This document shows, in pieces, positions 56,631-64,000 of a DNA stretch of 64,000 nt. The stretch's first letter is position 1, and the number at the start of each line of letters is the position of its first letter. The notes under the pieces were generated by a model, which worked only from the letters and a program-made list of their open reading frames with translations, did no database searches and was not told the origin of the DNA. The stretch is taken from NCBI GenBank assembly GCA_039619475.1, contig CM077115.1:500113352-500177351 (forward strand), written 5' to 3'. The translations under genes and the position numbers were made by a program. Source of the stretch: Icerya purchasi. Taxonomy: Eukaryota; Arthropoda; Insecta; Hemiptera; Monophlebidae.

Positions 56631-58060
56631 TCAGTCTCTCCGTCGTGATTTCCTATTAATTGCTAACATTTTAGCTGTAGTTTGTTTACTTTTCCCAAAT
56701 GTAATTTTCTTGCAACACCTCATGATGTCTGTGGCTCCATATTTCATCGTTGATTCTGCTAGTGCATAATAAATTATTTTTACCGGTTTGTTTGTTTTAC
56801 AGAGTTCTTTAAAGTATGTGTAATATATAAAGCTACTCTGACTTTCTTTGCAATGTTGTATGTATGTGTGTGCGTACAAAGGCGCACTCAGGATTTTTTT
56901 TTGGTCGGGGCTAGAATTTAGAAGATGAGTTAGGGGGTGGTAACTCGGTACCTCGACTAAGTACCTATCTATTTCCGTGGTTTGTAAATTAAAATAAAAA
57001 AAAATAAATAAATAAATACAAAATTAACGAATATTATTTTTTTAAAACTTACAAAACTAACGAATTTTATTTAAAAAAAAAAAAAAAAAAATAATTGAAA
57101 CGTAACATTATGTTTGTAATAAGCACACATTAGATAACTATACGAATTTTATTTTTGAAAAATTAGCTAAAAACTTGTAATATAAGTAAAAAGTAAATAA
57201 ATATGTTTTAAAAAAAAAAATTAATTAAAACAAAAAATTAAGATTTCAAAGATTTTTTGGGGGGAGCAATGGCCCCGTGGCACCTCGTGCGTCTAATTAT
57301 TTATTAAGGCTTTTTGCATTCTTATTTCTGGGCCTCTTTGGTATCTTTATATCGTCAGCGAAGACGAGTTTATTTTATATTTTCTTATATAGCCCGTTTA
57401 CATATAAAATAAGCAGTATTGGTACTAAATTACTACCCATGCCGGCACCTCATTTCCTTTTTTTCTTTGTACACTTAGTGTGTTTACACATCTGTTTTCC
57501 TTTGTTCTAAGTAATTTTGAAACCATTTGTTAATACCGCGCGTTATTCCTATTTTCTCTACTAATTTGTTTAAGAGGATTTTTTGTGATCGATCGTTTTA
57601 AAAACTCTGACAAGATCTACAAATGTTATTAAAAACTGCCTCTAATTTTTCCGTTAGTTCCCCAAATGCTTTCAATGTTGATTTTTCCTGTTGCAATTCT
57701 TATTTTTTTTGCTCCGACTTTCACCCTTTGTCCAGTTTTATAGTCGATTATCCTACTTTATTATAAGTACTTTTTTAAATGCTCGTAATTTGTTACCTAC
57801 ATTTTTCTAATATTGTTTACAATCACGTTAATGTCGGTAATTTTTAAATTCACTATGCTTGCCACTTTCGTATATTGGTCTCGTTTTTGATACTTTAATT
57901 CTTCTAACATTTTTCTTTCCCTCAATGTGTGGCCGATTCGTTTCGTTATTCCTTTTAAAATATTTCATTTTGTTATTTTTATATCCTTTATTCTCATTCC
58001 GCTATTTTCGATAGCTTTTGTTTCCTCTAATCGTTCAATGATTTTCTCTATCTGTTCTCG
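56631..58060 (-). pseudogene. Decayed CR1/jockey-type LINE reverse transcriptase
   Basis: On the minus strand, in order: HTLRERKMLEELKYQKRDQY (near 57930), VRVFKTIDHKILLNKLVEKI (a DLxKAFDTVDHxxL motif A block, about 57600), GITRGINKWFQNYLEQRKTD (about 57520), then KLVFADDIK-like text (motif C, about 57360). After an interrupting stretch comes KELCKTNKPVKIIYYALAES, then TMKYGATDIMRCCKKITFGK. Many stops. The gap at about 56877-57292 looks like a later hAT-type insertion. The clade cannot be fixed. Confidence 0.65.
56877..57292. mobile_element. Possible hAT-like MITE inside the decayed LINE
   Basis: The left CAAAGGCGCACTCAGGATTT and the right end, read inward, TAGACGCACGAGGTGCC are weak inverted repeats. 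G-runs lie just inside, as in the other hAT-like elements here. It separates two parts of one RT frame. No duplication confirmed. Confidence 0.4.
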
Positions 58061-59105
58061 AGTTTAAGAGAATTCAAGTAACTGTAAAAACCATCTTCAT
58101 GAGACTACATTTCATAACACACTTTCCGTTAAATACTTCTTTTTTTTTATTTATATCATAACGTTTTTTGCTTTTTTTGTTTTAAGTGAAACCATTTGGC
58201 AATATTTCTGAAGAAGATTGCAAACTTGGTATTTATTTAAAAACACCATTTATGAATTCGCAAAAATCTATCGGCGATAAAACTTTAATTTTTTTTAAAA
58301 AATTACGTGCTGTTGTGTTCATTCCACTATAGTGTGAACGTTATACCGTAAGATAGATTCGTACCGTCGTTGCTATTTCATGTTTGCTAATTTACTGAAT
58401 TTATGTATTCAGGGAAAGCCCATTAAAGGAAGAAGAAGATTGGAGCTAGTAACCACGAATACACCGTGCAACTGTCCATGCAAAAGTTTACGAGACACGA
58501 TTAGGTACGCCAGAAATCGAAGAATATAGATGTACGCGCAACCTCTTGAAACAAGAGATGCGACTCTGACGACGACAACGAATAAACTTTTTATTCATTC
58601 ATTCATTCACGCCGCAATTATTCAGCGGGAATGTGAAAATACTTCCCTCGTTAAGGCGTAACAGCGTTCAATACATCCATCAACGAGGGCAAAGATGAGC
58701 CACAATCGTGATATTCCTTTTTTTCCAACATTTAACAAGACCTTTATGAACCATTGTTGTTATTTTATACGGCTCATAAGTGGACTGAAGAAGAAGAAGA
58801 TGAACTGATCCACTGTAGATTCGTTTAAAATAACGAAAGCAGCCATAACTATCTCCAATGGGTACCGTAGTTGCGCTTAACCTATTACTAAATGGCATGC
58901 AGTGCGATAAAATCAATACGAATAGTAGTCACTTTTCTCGATCTCCCGGAAAGCACTTTGCTTTCGGATTTAGAGTAAAATAATGCAAGTTCGATATAAC
59001 AAAATTAATAATAGTAAAAATATTACCCCGAATTGCGGAGATTATGACAAATTATTTTATGTATTTCCCATGAGCAATTAAGATGGTAATAAGTACATAT
59101 AAAAA
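58061..59105. other. No gene recognised
   Basis: AT-rich with (GAA)n-like stretches at 58421-58433 and 58787-58802. Nothing coding is supported. Confidence 0.5.
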
Positions 59106-60341
59106 TCCCGTGTCTTTATGTTTGTGCAGGATAAACTCGGAATTTACTTAACCGATTTTTATAAAATTTTAAGAGTACATGCAATTTGGTCCAACTTAAC
59201 AGATAGGATACTTTTTGTTTTAATTATTTACATAAATATTTCTTATATTAAATAATTTAATCGATCAATTAAAAATAACAAATTTGACAATTTTATTATT
59301 TTTTGAGCACCAACTACTTTTCGTGGCGACTTTTGTGTATCGTGCGATGTTAATCGAAATGCAACCGAGTTTATCGCTAGCGCATGGCGTTATTATCGAT
59401 GAATGATAAAATAAACGTTTTTTCGCTGTCGTTTACAAAAAAGTTCGTGTTATTACGGAGTTGCTGTTTATAAAAAAAAAATAAATATTGTGCGATATTG
59501 TGCGGCATTTAATTTATTTATATTTCAGTGTATTTAATAGACGTCCTGCCTTGATAAAAGTTTACACTCCATTATAAACTTTAAAAAAAAAAACAAAAAA
59601 ATGATTTTAATATTCCCACAAAAATATTGTGGCAGTGTAAGTTAATTCATCGATACAACTCTCTGACATTGTTGAGCATCTAAGTTGCTTTATATTTTAT
59701 TATAAGATAATGCCGCGGAGACAATCGAACCTCAACAATGCGTGTAGCAGAAATGCACGGCGTATGCGTGTTACGAGAGCTACTGAATCGGAAGAAGAAA
59801 TTGTAAGAATAAACGCAGCTCAATGGATCAGAACAGCAGAAATTCGAAGTCAAGAAACTCGAGAACAACTTGATGAACGTCTGCGACAAAATTTATCGAG
59901 AACAAGAGCGGCGCGAGAACGGAACGTGGCTGAATACAGAGAACGCGGCAGTGAGAGGCAAGACAGGTTGACCAAGAACATTGTGCACAAATTAGTACTT
60001 AGATAATTTTCAATTTTATAAAATGATATAACTAATAGTTCGAAACCAATGTTATCTGCCTCATGTATAACATTTAATTTTTATATAACTAATTTATTTA
60101 GTATATTGTGTAAATAAGTCATTGATTACAGATTAAAGTTAAAGATTAGATAAATAAAATGTAAATTCAAGAGGTGTATATTAGTGGGATAATTTCATTC
60201 TCTACATATGATTCAAAATTGACTAAATAATTTCAGGTTTATTAGTAAAAATGAATTTGGCTGCATCAAAATAATAAGTAAAAAATTAATTTAATCTATC
60301 ATAAATACTAAGCCACAGCAACGCGTGACTGGGTCAGCTAG
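59106..60341 (+). mobile_element. Non-autonomous Helitron with both ends
   Basis: The left end starts TCCCGTGTCTTTATG after an A. It is followed by ACTTAACCGATTTTTATAAA, the 'ACCGATTTTnATnAAAT' phrase common near insect Helitron 5' ends. The right end is AGCCACAGCAACGCGTGACT then GGGTCAGCTAG before a T: an imperfect hairpin (GCCAC/GTGAC) about 10 bases before the terminal CTAG. Insertion is between A and T without duplication, as Helitrons do. Length 1236 bp, with only a fragment of the Helitron protein inside. Confidence 0.82.
59710..60006 (+). pseudogene. Helitron protein, N-terminal fragment
   Basis: 98 codons: MPRRQSNLNNACSRNARRMR, then an Arg/Glu-rich charged helix (QWIRTAEIRSQETREQLDER, RAARERNVAEYRERGSERQD). 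This is the style of the basic N terminus of insect Helitron Rep/helicase proteins, which begin MPRRxxxN and continue into a zinc-finger and Rep domain. Both Rep (HUH) and helicase domains are absent, so it cannot mobilise anything itself. The frame then meets a stop at 60004. Placement inside Helitron ends supports the call. Confidence 0.72.
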
Positions 60342-60935
60342 TATTTATATATATATATAAAATCAACAAATTTTCTTTAAAAAAAAAATATTTTCGTGAA
60401 ATGAAATACGCGCTTGTTTACTTAGGGAAAATTTTATTGTCAGCTAAATGTAGACAAATAGCACAGCGAATTATTATTTTGTGGATTCCTTAAAAGAAGG
60501 GTGATGTAAATATAAGCAAGTTTCTTCGTAGCAATTTTTAATTTTATTCGCTGATTTATTATTGACTGTAATATCTGTTACGCTTTTCGACGTTACTGGC
60601 TTTTTCTACGATTTCAAGTATTTCATTTAGCAGCGATACCGATTTGTAAACGGATCGCTTATACAGTTGTACGGGGCCATATCTGAGGAAAGATTTTCTG
60701 CCCCCCCCCCGAAATGTCTGCGAAATTATAACTGCCTAAATTAAATGGACCAAAATTCGGAATAAATTTATTTCTTTTCAATGTTTGACAAAAGAAAAGA
60801 AAATTAAAATTTTTATGAATTCTATGGAAACGACTATTTTTTATTTGTTTTTATTGTAGTGTTCAAATATTGCATATACAATAATTGACTACAAGGCTTT
60901 AGTGTACCATTTATAAATAAATATATTTCATTACA
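60342..60935. other. No gene recognised
   Basis: AT-rich; C10 run at about 60702-60711. Nothing supported. Confidence 0.55.
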
Positions 60936-60937
60936 AC

Positions 60938-61015
<78 letters not shown>
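60936..61015. repeat. Compound (CA)n(TA)n microsatellite
   Basis: About 55 bases of CA repeat followed by about 25 of TA. Confidence 0.97.
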
Positions 61016-62345
61016 GTGTATAATTATAAAAATATTTTCATAAGCCCGACAAAATTTTGGTCTAGATACGGCCATGCTGTTGTAGTTTTTCAAAGATACC
61101 CAGCCTATTTCTGACAATTCAAAGGTCAAGTGTAATAATATTGTTGCAAATCTCACCGATCTGATATAACTTTTGTACGAAGTTTTCTAATTTTATTCCC
61201 AATTCAGGCGCCAGCCTTAACGGCGTAGAACATCAAAGTAAATAAATAAGGAAAAAAGGCATTCTTATTCCTTTACTGCCCATAAAATGGTATGCCGGTT
61301 CTCTTGAAAAGGATTTATACAAAAATGAATCGGTTAGACTGACAAAAGCGTGTTCTTCTATTAAAAAAGTAACAAAAACAAAATTTAATTATTTTCCCGA
61401 TTCCAGGAAACATCTGAAATAGGAGAGCGATTTTTCAAAAAGTGTTGGGAAAACGTTAAACCTTTTGCACATATCATTTAGATTAGAAATTTGATGTGGG
61501 GAAGCTTTTCGAATATTAAGCGATTTAATAATTAAACAGGCAGTTTATCAATAACATCGCTAAAGTAATCTTTAACGTTCGGCGTATTATCCACTCCTTA
61601 TAAATTTATCCTATTCAAGAGGAAGGAAGTATTTAAAATGCGTTGCGTATTTGTGTCTATTTCTGTTTAATTCAACGGAAATTTATAAATGAATTTTTTT
61701 TACCAGTCAGGATTGATTTTTCATATTTCTTTCTCACTCTGTATTTATTATTCTCTTTAATTTATCCCGTTGCTTTTTAATTTTACACCGATGACTCTTC
61801 AATAATATTGTTGAAATTTAACTATGCAAAAATATTTAACTCTTAATCATTATGACTTGCGGTAAAATATCGCTGAAAATGATTTAATGTATCGAATTCA
61901 GTTTTAGACTCAAACCGTCTGTAATTAATAATACATTGTAATGGATTTTATCAGTGAGCTTAAAGGCAGTGGTGGTATACAGGGTGGTTGAACATCAAGA
62001 TCTTTTCATTATGATCACCGGAAATATTTTCAGCTTAATGGTTGAGGAATAATGAAAATGACTTGCATAACTCTCTAATAATAAGTCTTATTACGTTAAA
62101 AGCTCTGACAATTGAAGGAATTAACGTCGAGTATTTACCAGAAATTTTCTCTAACTCTGAAATACTTTCGCATCTTGCTTTCAAGCAGATAGCGACTAAG
62201 TACTTTACTTACTTACAGCGCCGTATTACAATGAGGCAATCTAAAGTTTCATTAATGTCAGTTTTTCCAGTCGACATCGCTGTATTTCGATTTAAAAAAC
62301 AATCATACCGATCAAATATTTAAAGCTTTCACAGTGATTACTCAT
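61016..62345. other. No gene recognised
   Basis: AT-rich. The 93-codon frame at 62042-62323 has no known motif. Confidence 0.5.
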
Positions 62346-62470
62346 AATAAATAATTTTCGGAAACAACTGTGTTTTAAAAGATATATATTCGTTTAACGT
62401 TTCGACCAGCTTACACTGGCCATTATCAGAAGAACACACAGTTGTTTCCGATAATTATTTATTATCATTC
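62346..62470 (-). mobile_element. Small inverted-repeat element with hammerhead-like motif (type C)
   Basis: AATAATTTTCGGAAACAACTGTGTT (left arm, about 62351-62375) is mirrored by AACACACAGTTGTTTCCG-type text at 62433-62460. Between them on the minus strand lies TTCTGATAATGGCCAG, a loop, CTGGTCGAAACGTTAAACG. CTGATAA differs by one base from CTGANGA, GGCCAG pairs with CTGGTC, and ACGT is a self-complementary stem III. It shares the layout, not the sequence, of the 26.7- and 34.2-kb elements. Confidence 0.55.
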
Positions 62471-64000
62471 GAACCACAAAACTATCCCACTACACGAGCT
62501 AGTTTAAATAGTTATCACTTCGCTCAACAGTAATCACGAAAATATGTAATGCTGGCAGGCAAGTGCGTTAATTACATTTAGGAATTGTATGTCAGCTATA
62601 ATTGATCGCGGTTAAGATTTGTTTTGTTTTACGGACACGCTGTACGAACATAATCTAGCAAACAATGCATTTATCTTTAATTTTTCATTTTTCAACTACA
62701 TTAACCTTTTCCGGCGAAGCTCGCCATTTTGCGTACACCTACAAATTTAGAACACTGAAGTACTCTGAAATATATTCTTCACTTTCGGGTTTTAGTAAAA
62801 AAGTGAAAATTTTCACATTACCATTAATCTTTGCTATTCGAGACCGGCGCATTATAATCTTTTAATTTCTCTCACAAAATATCATTCGTACTACATATCG
62901 TCGAATCAGTAATTTTTATAGACGCTTTCTTTATGGGATCATTAAAAATATCCAGTTCCCAACTGTTTAAATGAGCACTCATTTCTTTTAATTGCTTCTA
63001 TAAACGTTTGTACCTTTCGACTTAACATATAACTGAACATTTCTTTATCAACAATGTCCGGATTCGATTCTTCTGTTTTGTTTTATCTTTCTGCGAAAGA
63101 GACTGTTGCTTTTTTTCTTTTAAATAATGTCAATTCTTCACAGAACATATCTGTTACGGTTTTAATGTCCTAATATTTTATCAACATTAACAATTTTAAC
63201 ACATGCTACCACTCTACTTTATTAATGAATTCGATAACTTTTGTTTTCCTTTTGTTAAAATATATTATCAGTTACTATTTATAGAGAAAAAGGAAAAATA
63301 CAAAAAGCGAAAACGAAAAGAAAAAGAAAAAAGAATGTAAATGTGTGTAAAATAATAAATTGAAAAGTATTTTTAAAATAGACTGAAAACTATTTTTAGT
63401 CGGAAACACACATCTCTGTCAACAATTTTTATCTTACGACACTGTTTTTTTAAGTTTGTCAGTTCTGTTAAATACTGTGTCGTAGTGTTGTTATTTGCGT
63501 TAACAATGAAAATCATTTTCGAAAGAAAAAAACTTAAGTTTTATAATTAAATCATCCAAAAAACTGATTAAACGAACGGGTAAAAAATTAAACGCTCGTG
63601 TTTCGCATTAAATCACACCAACGCTAAAATTATATAAGCTTGTCCTTTCTCCTTTTTTTTTTTTTCTTTATTTTTTCATTTACGTTTCTCCGTATTTATC
63701 GCACACTTTTTATTACCCTGTCACTGAGGCCTGTTCGCTTCGTTAATTTTTAAAGGAAATTCTAAATAATACGAAGAAACTTTTTCAGATATCCCCCTCT
63801 TTATGCGATAATGAAAATATCGAAATTTAACGAAAAACATTACTAGATTATCGTCACCGGGAACGTACTTTATCGACTGTTTATAACGGGTTTTCAAAAC
63901 ATTCAAAGCTTTCAGCAACCAGTATTGCTCAATATGCAGCCGATGTTCTGGATTGTGACAAACCAAACGGTTCTGATGGCAATCGGCACTTCTGTTGGGA
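62471..64000. other. No gene recognised
   Basis: AT-rich sequence with T-rich and A-rich tracts. The minus-strand frame at 63721-63966 (MVCHNPEHRLHIEQYWLLKA) has no family I recognise, though its end lies near the window edge. Confidence 0.5.

Noticed and set aside
58411..58580. RTE-like tail suggested by GKPIKGRRRLE
   Set aside because: Only a few residues match and the following text does not continue the family pattern.
1..64000. Endogenous viral elements, LTR retrotransposons, tRNA or rRNA genes
   Set aside because: No protease/integrase, LTR pair, viral polymerase or capsid motif, cloverleaf or rRNA core was seen on either strand.

Overview
This window looks like a gene-poor, AT-rich stretch of a large arthropod genome, probably an insect. 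The evidence is the repertoire of mobile elements: I-like, jockey-like, R1-like and RTE-like non-LTR retrotransposons, mariner, piggyBac, Tigger/pogo, hAT and Helitron elements, together with long poly(A)/poly(T) runs and TA, CA and AAAT microsatellites. No convincing host gene, tRNA, rRNA, CRISPR array or virus was recognised. Every ORF that could be interpreted belongs to a transposable element. The exact species cannot be told from the sequence.

Layout. 0-20 kb: an RTE-like fragment, an hAT-type MITE with its duplication, a 749-bp fold-back element, a diverged tandem array (6.9-7.8 kb), a 466-bp-arm near-perfect inverted repeat (10.0-11.2 kb), two LINE 3' ends and a shortened piggyBac element that keeps its TTAA ends and the transposase zinc-finger exon. 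20-26 kb: a two-ORF I-like LINE whose ORF1 is split by a complete 1.29-kb mariner. Removing the mariner and one TA restores the reading frame. ORF2 has lost the first half of the RT domain. 26-32 kb: decayed LINE pieces (endonuclease, R1-like RT, RNase H) and several 3' tails of one LINE family. 33-42 kb: hAT and Tigger-like non-autonomous elements, some nested, and another I-like LINE. 42.8-46.5 kb: a second two-ORF I-like LINE on the minus strand, cut off inside RT. 47-50 kb: the best preserved element, a jockey-like LINE with a nearly intact EN-RT ORF2, a poly(A) tail and a perfect 16-bp target-site duplication. 51-60 kb: an RTE fragment, a Tigger element, a second jockey copy, a decayed CR1/jockey-type RT and a non-autonomous Helitron with both ends. 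60-64 kb: AT-rich sequence with microsatellites.

The most unusual signal is a set of small inverted-repeat insertions (15.2, 26.7, 34.2, 52.1 and 62.4 kb, with related pieces at 8.7, 9.7 and 27.3 kb). They carry a hammerhead-ribozyme-like core, CTGANGA / short stem II / GAAA, followed by a self-complementary stem III. Three of them are bounded by 12-14-bp target-site duplications. They resemble the terminal repeats of Penelope-like retroelements, but no Penelope reverse transcriptase is present, so they would be non-autonomous.
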